A DNA stretch of 42,422 bases from Mycobacterium sp. (GTDB lineage Bacteria > Actinomycetota > Actinomycetes > Mycobacteriales > Mycobacteriaceae). The position numbers and the translations under genes were made by a program. The notes beneath the pieces were generated by a model, which saw only the letters and a list, made by a program, of their open reading frames with translations, was not told the DNA's origin and did no database searches. How positions within the stretch are numbered: position 1 is the first letter of the stretch; each line of letters opens with the position of its first letter. Location of the stretch: assembly GCA_020438865.1 (NCBI GenBank), contig JAGQTU010000028.1, forward strand, positions 1 to 42,422, written 5' to 3'. Below are positions 19,201 through 28,488 of the stretch, one piece after another.

Positions 19201-22200
19201 ATGCAGGAAGGCCGTTTCGTTTCCGCTGTCGTCGAACCATCTAGTCCGGTAGAGCACCAACAGGTCGCCGCGAACCGCCAGCGTGCGCATCTCGAAGCGG
19301 TTGTACTGGTGAAGAATCCGCTGCAGTGCGAGACGTGAATCAACCTTGCCCTGCAACGGGTCACCGCTGATTCGTCGGTGATCGACGTGGTGAATGTCAT
19401 CGTCGACCAGCGTCAGCGCGGCTTCGATGTCGTGGGCCTGCATCGCGCGCACGAAGGCCTCTGCCGTCCCACTGGCCCGGTTGATGACCGCCAGCCTGCC
19501 CCTGGACGCGTCGACCCGTTCTTTGGCGTAGATGAAGGCCGCGTCCTCATCTACGAACTGCCGCATGTAAGAGAGGAATCCGGCACTGAACTCACCGACA
19601 TGGATTCGCGCCCAGGTGTTGGTGTACTCCTCGCCGGCGGATCCACGTCCCACAACGCCGCCCACGGTGACAAAGCAGTTCGGTGACAGCCACCGAATCA
19701 CGGGCAAGAAGTTCTTGACCGACGACACCTGGCCGGTGCGTTCGCGCTGCCATCGGAAGAACTCGTCGAGGGATCGCTCCTGTGCAACGAATGTCGATGG
19801 CGGACTGAACAGCCTGAAGGTGGGCAGGCAGAGCCTTCGCGCCCGCTCCACATCGAGGGTATCCATCGCTTCAAGGAACTCGATTGTGATCAGACTGTTC
19901 TGCGCGAATTCCGCACCCTCGCCGGAGTAGTAGCGACTCTCAAGTTCGCTATAGGCGCCGTCGAAATCGTCCTCGTCGAAACGGCCGTCGTAGATCACGT
20001 GCCCGTCGTCATCGATCTCGGCAAGGATGATGCCTGCGGACTGGTTGCCGCTATCGTCCGACCAGCGGTGACGCGCGAGCTGTAACCGTTCTCCGCGAAC
20101 CGCGAGTGTGTCCAACTCGAATCGGTTGTAGTGCTTGCCGAATCGCTCGATCGCGGCACGCACCGCTGTGGAGCCGCTGATGGGGTCGCCGCTCAAGCGA
20201 CGCCGGTCGTCGTAAACGACTCGATCCGAGTAGAACGCCGTCGCACCATCGATGTCTCCGGCATAAAGGGCGGCGACGAATCGGCACCCAACCTCGCTGG
20301 CTCGATTCGACACCGCCAGCCTGCCCGAAGTAGCTCGCATCCGCTCCTCGGCGTACGCGAAGGCGGCGTCCTCGTCGTCGACGTCGAATTCACACAACGA
20401 CGCAAACATCCCGCCCCGGATCTCACCCGCGTAAAGCCTGGACCATGTGAGCGTCTCACCGTTGCTACCGACGGCCTCACGTTCGTGTCGCGCCACCACC
20501 CAGTTCGGGGACAGCCAGCAGCAGGCCGGGCTCCACACCCGATAAGAGCTCACCATGGCGCCGAGCTCTTCGACGCTGCGACGAAGCTCTGCGGCGGTGC
20601 GCGTCGGGAAGATTGAGCGTGACCGGCTCTCGATCTCGAGACCGGGCCGTAGGTAGACGCTGAAGGCGCCATCGAGATCGCCCCGGTTTTCGGCTAGAAC
20701 GATCTCGGTGAGTGCCCTGCCCTCCGCCGCGTAGGGCGTCCCCTCGCCGGTGTAGTACCGGCGCTCGAGCTCCGTGTAGGCAGCTTTGAAGTCGTCCGCG
20801 TCGAAGCGCGCGTGATAGTCGATCAGGCCGTCTTGGTTGACGCCGACCAAATGCAGATGCGCTGCCTCGTTCCCCGCTTCATCCGACCATTTACTCCAAC
20901 CGAGAGCCAGGCGATCGCCTCGTACGGCCAGCATTCCGTTGTCGAACCGCTTGTACTGCTGGAAGACTTGCTCAGCCGCGACGCGCATCTCGTCGATGCC
21001 AGAGATGGGGTCGCCGCTGAATGGGCGTCGGTCGTCATAGACGAACTCGTTTGCATATGGTTCGACGACTCGGTTGGCGTCGTGAGCGCGCATCGCGGCC
21101 ATCATGGCTTCGCCCGCCTCGCTGGCCCGGTTGCACACCGCCAGCCGACTCGCGGCGGCGCGCATGCGCTCCTCGGCGTAGGCGAAGGCCGCCTCCTCGT
21201 CGTCGGCATCGAACTCGCACAGCGAAGTGAAGCGCCCGCCGTGGGTTTCGCCGGCCCACAGCCGCGACCAGGAGAGCTTTTCGCCATTGCGACCGAGGGC
21301 CTCGCGCTCGTGGCGCGCGACGATCCAGTTCTTGGACAGCCAACAGGCCGCCGGGCTCCACACCCGATAGGAGGTGACCATGGCGCTGAGTTCCTCGACG
21401 CTACGACGCAGTTCATCAGCGGTGCGGGTGGGGAACACCGAGTGGGAGCGACTCTCAATCCGAAGGCCCGGCGCCGAAAAGATCTGGAAGGCGCCGTCCA
21501 GATCACCTCGGTTTTCCGCATGGAGATTCGCAACCAGCGGCAAGCCCTCGTCCGCGTAAGGCGCACCCTCTCCGGCGTAATAACGCCGATCGAGTTCGGC
21601 GTAGGCGGCGGCGAAGTCGTCCTCGTCGAAGCGGTCCTGGAAGACGATCCGCTCGCTGTCGTCAGTCTCATTCAGTATGAGGGCTATGGACTGGTTCCCG
21701 GAGTCGTCCGACCACCGATGGCGCAGGAGATGCAGCCGCTCACCCCGGGTGGCGATGATGTCGATCTCGAACCGGTTGTAGAGCCGAACAATCCGCCCCC
21801 ACGCGTCGCGCATGCTGTCACGATCGGTGACCGGTCCGCCGCTGAGCCGGCGATGGTCGGCGTGAACATAGTTGTCCGCGTAGGCTTCGACGATGGTGTC
21901 CAGGTCGCCGGCTCGGAGCGCGGCGAGGACCCGGTAGGCCATCCTGGACGGGGCGTTCATCAGCGAGAGTCGAGACGACTTCTCCGTGACAACCGATTCG
22001 GCGTAGCCGAACGCCGAGTCCTCGTCGTCGAACTCCCGCACGGCGAGCACGAGCCCGTCGCGGCACTCGGTCACCACGACCAAGTTCCAGTCGTAGTGCT
22101 CGCCGTCTGGACCGACGGCCGCGATCTCTCCGAGACTGACTGCGCAGTTCGGTGACCGCCACACCAACGCGGGCACCCAATGGCGCTGGGACGATACCTG

Positions 22201-25200
22201 GCGTCCCCGCTCCTGCCACCATCGGAACATGTCGTCGACGGTGCGCTCAGCGTCTTTGAGTGCCGACGGCGTCGCGTACCAACGGAAGTCGGGGTGGGAA
22301 GCGCGGCGAACGCCCTCGATGTCGCCGTTGCTGATCGCTCCAACCCAATCGGCCGCCGCCCGACCGCCGATCGCGAACGCCGCGCCCTCGCCGGCGTAGT
22401 AGCGCTCTTCGAGTTCGCGGTAGGCGGTCCAGAAATCGTCTCCGACGAAGTACAGCAGGCGGGTGATCAGCCCATCCTCGCCGAGTTCGGCCACGTGCAG
22501 ATTGGTTGCCTCATTTCCGGACTCGTCGAACCATCGACTCCATGCGAGGCATAGTCGGTCGCCACGGACAGCGAGAATGCGGGTCTCGAAGTGGTCGTAC
22601 TGGCCTAACAGTGCCGGGACGACTTCGCTCAAGTAGTCGACGCCTGTTTCCAGAGCACCGGCGAGTGGACGCCTGTCCTGGTAGAGGACTTCAGCTGCAA
22701 ACAGACTGGAGACGGCGCCGGGGTCGTTGGCCTGCAACGCGGCAAATGCCTTCTCCAGTGCCCGGCTGGCCGCGTTGACCACGATCAGCCGGCTGTTTCG
22801 TTGTTTGACAAGCGATTCCGCGAATGCGAATGCGGCGTCCTCGTCCTCGGGCTCGAATCCATACACCATGTCGAACAGTCCGTCGCGAAAAACCGAGACG
22901 AATAGTTCTGACCAGGCATAGTCCGCGCCGTCGCGGCTGATTCCGCGTGCCTCGCCGATATTGACCGCAACGTCGGGCGACAGCCATGTGATCGCGGAGG
23001 TCCAGTTCAGCACGGAGTCCACCTGTTCGGCGCGCCGCCGAAACCAGACCATCGCCTCATCGATCGTGCGTACCGGGTCGGCCAACGCCCGCGTCGGCGA
23101 TAGCCACCGGAAATCGGAGTGGCACAATTGGCGGGCGGCTGCGGCGTCCAGGTGGACCAGCGCCTCCACGAAGGCCGACTGTGTGCGACCGTGCTCCGCG
23201 TATGCAACACCCTCGCCGGCGTAGTACCGGGCGTCCAATTCCCGGTATGCAGAGCAGAAGTCGTCTTCAGCAAAGTACAGCAGGCTGGCGATCAGCCCAT
23301 CCTCGCCGAGCTCCGTCACACTCAGACTGGTCGCTTCGTTCCCGTTGTCGTCCCACCAGTGCAGTTCCGCCAGACACAGCCGATCGCCGCGAACGGCGAG
23401 GACGTGGCCTTGGTGGTGGTCGTACTGCGCCATCATGGCGGGAATGCTCTCGCTCAGATAGTCGATGCCCTTAATCATTGCGCCGGCAAGCGGATGCCGG
23501 TTCTTGTAGACGATCTCCGCCGAAAAGTGTTTGATCACGCCCTTCGGGTCGTTGCTCTGGAGCGCCTCGATCGCCCGCTCGAATACCTGACTGGCCGCAT
23601 TGGCCACCACCAGTCGCCGCTGCTTCTGTGTAACAAGCGATTCGGCGTAGGCGAACGCCGCATCCTCGTCATCGAATTCGCCTACAGATTCGACCAACCC
23701 GTTCGCGAAGGTGCCGACATAGATCCCCGACCAGCTGTATTCGGCACCGTCGCTATTCATTCCACGGGCGTCGCCGGCGCCCACCCACACGTCGGGTGAC
23801 AACCATGCGATTGCGGAATTCCATTGCCGCACCGATCCGGCCTGTTGGACACGCTCCCCCCACCAGTCGATGAGTTCGTCCACCGTGCGCGCGGGGAGGG
23901 TCAATGTCGAGGGCAGTGACAGCCAACGGAATTCGGGTCGGCACAGTCGTCGGATAGCCGCGCCATCCAGGTGGTTCATCGCTTCGACGAATGCGGACTG
24001 CGTGCGCCCGTGCTCGGCATAGGGCTTGCCCTCGCCGGCGTAGTACCACGCTTCCATCTCCTGGTAGGCGCCATCGAAGTCGTCGTCAGCGAAGTAGACC
24101 ATTCTGGCGATGAGGCCATCGTCGCCGAGCGCGATCACGTGCAGGTTGCCTGACTCGTTACCGGTGTCGTCCGACCATCGACTCCAGGCGAGGCCAATCC
24201 GATCACCGCGCACGGCCAACGTGTGACCCGCGAAGTGACTGTACTGCGCCCGCAGCGCGCCAACGGCCTCAGTCAAGTAGTCGATGCCGGTGACCAGTTC
24301 GCCGGCAACGGGGCGCCTGTCCTCGTAGACGATATGCGGGGAGAACAAAGCATTGACGGCGGCGACGTCTTCGGCCTGCAGGCCTGCTATCGCCCTGTCG
24401 AGCACCCCGCTGGCCGCATTGGCCGCCACCAGCCGCCGCTGCTTCGGTGCGACAAGCGATTCGGCGTAGGCGAACGCGGCATCCTCGTCGTCGACGTCGA
24501 ACTCCCTGACCGAGACGGTCAGTCCATCCCGATACTCGGAGGCGTAAATCCCGCTCCAGTCGTACTCCTCGCCGTCGGTGCCTGTTCCATGGATCTCAAT
24601 GAAACTCACACCGCAGTTGGGCGACACCCAGCGGATGGTCGCCGCCCATATCTTCATAGTCGAGAGCTGTCGCGCGCGCTCGTCCTGCCACGCGAACAAC
24701 TCGTCGACCGAACGCTCTTCGGGCTTCAGCGACGACGGCGACGCCAGCCACCGGAAGTCCGGCCGGGAGATCCCCCGCGCCGCCTCAACGTCGCGCCGCG
24801 ACATGGCCTCGACCCACGCGCTCCCAGTCCGGCCGATCTCGGCGAAGGCGGTGCCTTCGCCGGCGTAGTAGCGCGCCTCCATCTCGCGATAGGCGCCCTC
24901 GAAGTCGTCACCATCGAAGCGGCCGTGGTATCCGATGAGACCATCGGCTGCGAGTTCGTGGACGTTGAGCGTGACCGACTCGTTGCCGGCGTCATCCCAC
25001 AAGCGGCCGCGGATCAAAACCAACGTGTCGCCACGCACCGCGAGGATCTGCGACTCGGCATGTGGATAGTCGGCAATGGCGCGCTCGGCGACCTTACGCG
25101 CCCAATCCGGCCCGGCGAGAGGGCCACCGCCGATCGATCGGCGGTCGTCATAGACTGATTGATTCGAGAATGTCGCTGCTACGGCCTCTATGTCGTGAGC

Positions 25201-28200
25201 GTTAAGTGCCTCCCAGCCCGCTTCGGCAAGGTCGCTGGCGCGGTTCCGCACCGCCAGTCGTGACCCCTTCGCAACCACCTTTGGCGCCGGCGACGCGGCA
25301 ACACCCACCACCTCTGCGGCGCGGGTCACCATGAACACGGCATCCTTGGCGGCGTACAGCGATTCGGCATCGCTGCGAGCACGGGCGGCCGCCGACCCGT
25401 CACCCGCTGCGGCCAGCACCCGGCTCAACGCAAGGCATGCATCGGCGTGATCGAGTACCAGGTCGGTCTCGCCGGCGACCGCGACCGCCTCGCGGGCCTT
25501 GGCGATGGCGACCTCGTGCTGGCCCTGGGCCGAGAGGATTTCCGCGCGGACCGCCCGCCAGCCGATGGCAGTCTTCAGATTGTGCCCGGCGATCCGTTCA
25601 CTTTCGGCGGCATAACGATCGGCCTCATCGATACGATCTTGGGCCAGAACGGATCTGGCGAGCAGCGCCGCCGCCTGCCCGGCGTCGGCACCGACGCCCA
25701 GGGCGTCGAGCCCTTCCAGCGCGGTGCGGAAGTGCGGTTCCGCGGCCACCGGGTCGCCCACCATCAGTTCGATGATCCCGGCGTACAACTCGGTCTCCAT
25801 CAGCCCATGCCGCAGACCGAGTTCGGCCACCACCTGACGGGCATCGGCAAGCATCGAGCGTGCTTTGTCCGGGCGGCCCCGCAGCAGCTCCAGCACGGCC
25901 AGGCAGCGCAGCGAGGTGGCCTCCAGCGACGGTGCCGCCGTCGTCATGCGTTGCATCCGAACCACATCCAGGCATCGCCCGCCCGCCTTGGGCGCCGGGC
26001 TCGGTCCCCACAGTGCGGCATTCGGGGCGGCGCCCAGCGCGGCGGTGATCTGGCGGTGATCCCCGCCGCGCCGGGCCGCGATCAGCGCCTCGAACAGGTC
26101 GACTTCGGCATCACCCACCCGCCCGAGCCGGGCCCGGGCGTTCGCCCGGACCCGGTGCGCCTTGGCCAGTCCGGCGGCATCCCCGCGTCGCGCGAACTCG
26201 TCGATGGCCTCCTGGAGCCGGTCATCGGCCTCGGGCAGCCGGCTCGGATCGGTGTAGACGACCAGCTGGCATCGGTAGCAGATCGCCCACGGTGCCAACG
26301 CTTCTCCCGCGATTCGCTCCAGGTCGTCTACCAACGGCGACCCCGCAGCCACGTCACCCGCAGACAGGAAGGCCTCGCAGCCCACCAACAGCAACTCGGC
26401 GTGCAGTGCGGAGTCGGCGGAGGCGAGCGCGGCGCCGCGCGCCGCCTGGGTGCCAGCCGACACCAGTTCGTCGCGGTCGAGCGCGCGGCGCGCCGAGGAC
26501 AGATAACTCCGCGCGGATCGCAGGGCGAGTTCGGCGCTGTGCGCGTCGCGCAGCCCGAGGTCCGCTCGATAGCCCTGCGCCGCCTCCAGGTTGCGGGCGA
26601 CCATCTCGTCGGATTCGATCGCCAGTTTGGTGCCGCCGGCCTCCACCCAGTTCGCCAACCGCTCGTGCAGATCGGCTCGCTCGGATTTCAACAGCCTGCG
26701 GTAGGCGACGTCACGGATCAGGACGTGGTGGAACCGCCACACCGCCTCGTCACCGGCGTAGGTGCCGCTGGGCTGCGCGAGGTCGAGCCGGCGCAGCCGA
26801 TTGAGCGCGGAGGTGATCTCGGCCTCCCGCAGCCCGGCCAGCTCGGCCACCGTGCCGGCGGCGAAATCGGTGCCGATCACCGAGGCGACCTCCAGCACGC
26901 GGCGGTCGGCGGGCTTGAGTCGCTCGAGGCGTGATGCGAGCAGCGCCTGGATGGTCGGCGGGACGTCGATGTCGTCGGCGTCCACGGTGAGGCGCCAGCC
27001 GTCGGGCTTGGGGGCCAGCACCCCGTCGTGCACCAGCATGCCGACCAGTTCCCGTACGAATAGCGGGTTGCCACCGGTCGAGGTGGGCAGCCGGCGCAGC
27101 AGCTCCTCCGGCAGGCGGTCGCTGCCCAATACGCGCCCGGCCAACTCCGCCGTCGCGCCGGACTCCAGACCGCGCAACCGGACCGCCTCGGTGACCCAGC
27201 CGCCGACGGTGATGAGATCGGGCCGGGTCTCGCGCAGTTCGGGGCGGGCCAGCGCGATCATCAGCACGGGCGCGCCGCGAACCCACTCCGCGAGGTGCTC
27301 GATGAGGTCGAGCAGCAGGCTGTCCGCCCATTGGATGTCGTCGAAGATAAGCACCAGCGGGTCACCTGCGGCGAGCACCTCCACGAAGCGGCGCAGTGCC
27401 CAGAACGTCTCCTCGACCGAACCTGGGACACCGGATGTCATGCCGGTCAGGTCGCGCAGCATGCGGTCGCGTTCGGCGGTGCCGGCCGGGATCTCGGCGT
27501 CCAGATCGAGCGGCCGCAACACCTCCACGACGGGCGCCAGGGCCGGGCTGCCCTCCACCGCGCAGCGCACGTCGAGCACCCGCGCACCGGGCAGGGATCG
27601 CGCGAACTCCGCCGCCAGCCGGGTCTTGCCGACACCAGGATCGCCGGTGACGGTGACCAGGCGGGCGGCCCGTGTTGCCGCGGTGTTGTCGAAAACCCTT
27701 CGCAGCCGCTGCAATTCGTCGCCGCGGCCGACGAATGAAATCGCTTCGGCGGCCGCCGAGCCGAGCCATCGGTACACCGGGACCGGCGCCTGCCTGCCCT
27801 TCACCGGAACGGCGCCGAGCGGTTCGTACCGGTGCCGGCCACGGGTCGCGCGCCAGGTCTCCCCGCCGACCACGACCTGCCCGTGCGGGCACTCCGACTC
27901 CAGACGGGCCCCGACGTTCAACGCGTCACCGACCAGGTCCGCGTCGTCGGCGCCGACCACCACCTCGCCGGTGTTGACCGCCACCCGCAGGGCCAGCTCA
28001 ACCCCGTGTGCCTCGGCCACCGCGCGGGCCAGCCCGACAAAGCGCTCCTGCAGGTCGACGGCCGCGTCGACCGCCCGGCCGGCATCGTCATCCCCGATCT
28101 CGGGCACCCCCCAGACGGCCATGAACCCGTCACCGATGTACTTGGTCACCCCGACCCGATGCCGCTCGGCGGTGGAGCGCAGCAGCTCGTGGTAGCGGCC

Positions 28201-28485
28201 GATCACTTCGCGGGCGGTCTCGGCGTCGACGATTTCTTCGAACGCCGTCGACCCGGCCAGGTCGGCGAACAGGACGGTCACGATCTTGCGGGTCGGCCCC
28301 TCGGCGGTGGGGGGCAGCGCCTCGCCGTCCAATGGCGAGCCGCACCCTTTGCAGAACCGCGCGGTAGCACTGACGGTGACACCGCACGCACCGCAGGTTC
28401 GCTCCAGCGCGGTGCCGCAGCCCTCGCAGAAGCGGGCGTCGGCTTCATTCGGTGTGCCGCAGGCGGTGCAGGCGCGGGTGGTCAT
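16201..28485 (-). CDS. Giant zinc-ribbon/class III cyclase/AAA-ATPase/TPR protein with 11 tandem NTF2-like double modules
   Basis: Single open frame of 4,094 residues. Order: two zinc ribbons (C6/C9/C20/C23 and C31/C34/C45/C48); class III nucleotide cyclase about 65-240 with metal Asp D75 and D119, adenine-selecting K115 and D183, and N190/R194, so it looks active; AAA/STAND-type ATPase about 250-560 with Walker A GDPGVGKT (281-288) and Walker B LVLIFDD (377-383); TPR-like helical region about 620-1060; then eleven units of 273-275 residues (1076-4094). Each unit has two halves that look NTF2/SnoaL-like (LAVRGDRL, SDDSGNE, FDEDDF, RYYAGEG; then WLSP, DGE, EFDDEDAAFAYAE). No HTH output domain, signal peptide or membrane segment is seen. 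Relatives with cyclase-ATPase-TPR and a few C-terminal NTF2-like domains exist in actinobacteria; the copy number here is exceptional. ATG at 28485, three bases after the phosphotransferase stop. Confidence 0.95.
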   Translation of the reverse strand: MTTRACTACGTPNEADARFCEGCGTALERTCGACGVTVSATARFCKGCGSPLDGEALPPTAEGPTRKIVTVLFADLAGSTAFEEIVDAETAREVIGRYHELLRSTAERHRVGVTKYIGDGFMAVWGVPEIGDDDAGRAVDAAVDLQERFVGLARAVAEAHGVELALRVAVNTGEVVVGADDADLVGDALNVGARLESECPHGQVVVGGETWRATRGRHRYEPLGAVPVKGRQAPVPVYRWLGSAAAEAISFVGRGDELQRLRRVFDNTAATRAARLVTVTGDPGVGKTRLAAEFARSLPGARVLDVRCAVEGSPALAPVVEVLRPLDLDAEIPAGTAERDRMLRDLTGMTSGVPGSVEETFWALRRFVEVLAAGDPLVLIFDDIQWADSLLLDLIEHLAEWVRGAPVLMIALARPELRETRPDLITVGGWVTEAVRLRGLESGATAELAGRVLGSDRLPEELLRRLPTSTGGNPLFVRELVGMLVHDGVLAPKPDGWRLTVDADDIDVPPTIQALLASRLERLKPADRRVLEVASVIGTDFAAGTVAELAGLREAEITSALNRLRRLDLAQPSGTYAGDEAVWRFHHVLIRDVAYRRLLKSERADLHERLANWVEAGGTKLAIESDEMVARNLEAAQGYRADLGLRDAHSAELALRSARSYLSSARRALDRDELVSAGTQAARGAALASADSALHAELLLVGCEAFLSAGDVAAGSPLVDDLERIAGEALAPWAICYRCQLVVYTDPSRLPEADDRLQEAIDEFARRGDAAGLAKAHRVRANARARLGRVGDAEVDLFEALIAARRGGDHRQITAALGAAPNAALWGPSPAPKAGGRCLDVVRMQRMTTAAPSLEATSLRCLAVLELLRGRPDKARSMLADARQVVAELGLRHGLMETELYAGIIELMVGDPVAAEPHFRTALEGLDALGVGADAGQAAALLARSVLAQDRIDEADRYAAESERIAGHNLKTAIGWRAVRAEILSAQGQHEVAIAKAREAVAVAGETDLVLDHADACLALSRVLAAAGDGSAAARARSDAESLYAAKDAVFMVTRAAEVVGVAASPAPKVVAKGSRLAVRNRASDLAEAGWEALNAHDIEAVAATFSNQSVYDDRRSIGGGPLAGPDWARKVAERAIADYPHAESQILAVRGDTLVLIRGRLWDDAGNESVTLNVHELAADGLIGYHGRFDGDDFEGAYREMEARYYAGEGTAFAEIGRTGSAWVEAMSRRDVEAARGISRPDFRWLASPSSLKPEERSVDELFAWQDERARQLSTMKIWAATIRWVSPNCGVSFIEIHGTGTDGEEYDWSGIYASEYRDGLTVSVREFDVDDEDAAFAYAESLVAPKQRRLVAANAASGVLDRAIAGLQAEDVAAVNALFSPHIVYEDRRPVAGELVTGIDYLTEAVGALRAQYSHFAGHTLAVRGDRIGLAWSRWSDDTGNESGNLHVIALGDDGLIARMVYFADDDFDGAYQEMEAWYYAGEGKPYAEHGRTQSAFVEAMNHLDGAAIRRLCRPEFRWLSLPSTLTLPARTVDELIDWWGERVQQAGSVRQWNSAIAWLSPDVWVGAGDARGMNSDGAEYSWSGIYVGTFANGLVESVGEFDDEDAAFAYAESLVTQKQRRLVVANAASQVFERAIEALQSNDPKGVIKHFSAEIVYKNRHPLAGAMIKGIDYLSESIPAMMAQYDHHQGHVLAVRGDRLCLAELHWWDDNGNEATSLSVTELGEDGLIASLLYFAEDDFCSAYRELDARYYAGEGVAYAEHGRTQSAFVEALVHLDAAAARQLCHSDFRWLSPTRALADPVRTIDEAMVWFRRRAEQVDSVLNWTSAITWLSPDVAVNIGEARGISRDGADYAWSELFVSVFRDGLFDMVYGFEPEDEDAAFAFAESLVKQRNSRLIVVNAASRALEKAFAALQANDPGAVSSLFAAEVLYQDRRPLAGALETGVDYLSEVVPALLGQYDHFETRILAVRGDRLCLAWSRWFDESGNEATNLHVAELGEDGLITRLLYFVGDDFWTAYRELEERYYAGEGAAFAIGGRAAADWVGAISNGDIEGVRRASHPDFRWYATPSALKDAERTVDDMFRWWQERGRQVSSQRHWVPALVWRSPNCAVSLGEIAAVGPDGEHYDWNLVVVTECRDGLVLAVREFDDEDSAFGYAESVVTEKSSRLSLMNAPSRMAYRVLAALRAGDLDTIVEAYADNYVHADHRRLSGGPVTDRDSMRDAWGRIVRLYNRFEIDIIATRGERLHLLRHRWSDDSGNQSIALILNETDDSERIVFQDRFDEDDFAAAYAELDRRYYAGEGAPYADEGLPLVANLHAENRGDLDGAFQIFSAPGLRIESRSHSVFPTRTADELRRSVEELSAMVTSYRVWSPAACWLSKNWIVARHEREALGRNGEKLSWSRLWAGETHGGRFTSLCEFDADDEEAAFAYAEERMRAAASRLAVCNRASEAGEAMMAAMRAHDANRVVEPYANEFVYDDRRPFSGDPISGIDEMRVAAEQVFQQYKRFDNGMLAVRGDRLALGWSKWSDEAGNEAAHLHLVGVNQDGLIDYHARFDADDFKAAYTELERRYYTGEGTPYAAEGRALTEIVLAENRGDLDGAFSVYLRPGLEIESRSRSIFPTRTAAELRRSVEELGAMVSSYRVWSPACCWLSPNWVVARHEREAVGSNGETLTWSRLYAGEIRGGMFASLCEFDVDDEDAAFAYAEERMRATSGRLAVSNRASEVGCRFVAALYAGDIDGATAFYSDRVVYDDRRRLSGDPISGSTAVRAAIERFGKHYNRFELDTLAVRGERLQLARHRWSDDSGNQSAGIILAEIDDDGHVIYDGRFDEDDFDGAYSELESRYYSGEGAEFAQNSLITIEFLEAMDTLDVERARRLCLPTFRLFSPPSTFVAQERSLDEFFRWQRERTGQVSSVKNFLPVIRWLSPNCFVTVGGVVGRGSAGEEYTNTWARIHVGEFSAGFLSYMRQFVDEDAAFIYAKERVDASRGRLAVINRASGTAEAFVRAMQAHDIEAALTLVDDDIHHVDHRRISGDPLQGKVDSRLALQRILHQYNRFEMRTLAVRGDLLVLYRTRWFDDSGNETAFLHVAEVGEDGRIVTDARFDEDDFNGAFEELERRYYSGEGAAFAESGNTAAQVVTVGNNHDYDKFFNELAVPGLRVDSRAGTIFPERTPEELRDSVELFHAMVASSRIWYSAVRWLSPECAVVRQEREAVGEDGECYEWSRIYVAEFENGLYTAVCDFDVEFEEQAFAYAEERMLATSSPLPASNPASEAAQRVTAALRAGDVGSLLACASDDYVIDDRRRIAAYLLRGHEALRAGTERVLAQYTAFKMTTLAVRGGHLALSASTWSDDSGNESTQLHVFELGDDGLLRGETRFDEDDFEAAYRELESRYYAGEGAAFAKHGLFAADYVATMNRGDFDTMFNELSSADFRFQNRGRSPFPDRSARELRASFEDLYARLASVRSWFSSLHWVSPTTSVGRLEREGVGHDGTQFAWTRILVNMYRDGRLASIWEFDEDDEAAALAFAEESLRSAQGRLTVRNRATAAAERVTSALRAGDVEALVSCVSEDYFLDDRRQFSGDQLRGHESLRAGTERVLQHFNTFESRPLAVRGERFALCLLRWSDASGNESTHLHVIEVGNDDRIAYEVRHDEDDFEDAYRELEERYYAGEGAESAQPGMVIAKYTETLSRGDLDTLFDEVCTPDVRVESRSRSVFLDRSATELRSSLEELQRLVGTTRNWFAAIRWISPQWAVGLYQREAVGDAGEQYEWTRIVVCEVWGRRLTYACQFEMEDEAAAFAHAEEQARASTSPLVVANRASALFTNATRSLNEGDPGGLLSHYADDYVFDDRRRLSGDPIVGKAALRPNVERILQQFNSFESRLLAVRGERLALGWSRWSDAAGNQTSYLHVWELNDDGLVARDIRFDEDDFEGAYRELESRYYGELGDEFQAQGKLAAEYVLTANRGDFDTLFGELSSKDLRVKNRSRSLFPDRTAEELRASYEELYAMVPTVRSWFSVGRWMSPTVYIGRLEREGVGRDGERYSWSRILVNEYQDGRAASMCEFDADDDVAALAYARERAAQT
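16204..25260 (-). repeat. Coding tandem array: 11 units of about 825 bp
   Basis: Unit boundaries, set at the Arg or Pro opening the motif RLAVxNRAS, read along the minus strand: 1, 25260-24436; 2, 24435-23617; 3, 23616-22792; 4, 22791-21973; 5, 21972-21148; 6, 21147-20323; 7, 20322-19498; 8, 19497-18673; 9, 18672-17848; 10, 17847-17023; 11, 17022-16204. Eight units are 275 codons; units 2, 4 and 11 are 273. Units are diverged at protein level, so this is an old, selected array and not a collapsed assembly repeat. By eye the array is less GC-rich than the cyclase/ATPase part. Confidence 0.93.
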
Positions 28486-28488
28486 GGC

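Noticed and set aside
16204-25260. Regular 825-bp periodicity as a possible assembly artefact, CRISPR or mobile repeat
   Set aside because: Units are diverged in protein sequence, multiples of three in length and all in one open frame; there are no short identical repeats with spacers and no transposase.
25447-28195. Long plus-strand frames (25447-26934, 26762-28195) opposite the cyclase/ATPase
   Set aside because: Their composition (runs of Arg, Gly, Ser, Pro) is that of antisense shadows in GC-rich DNA, while the minus strand has clear domains.
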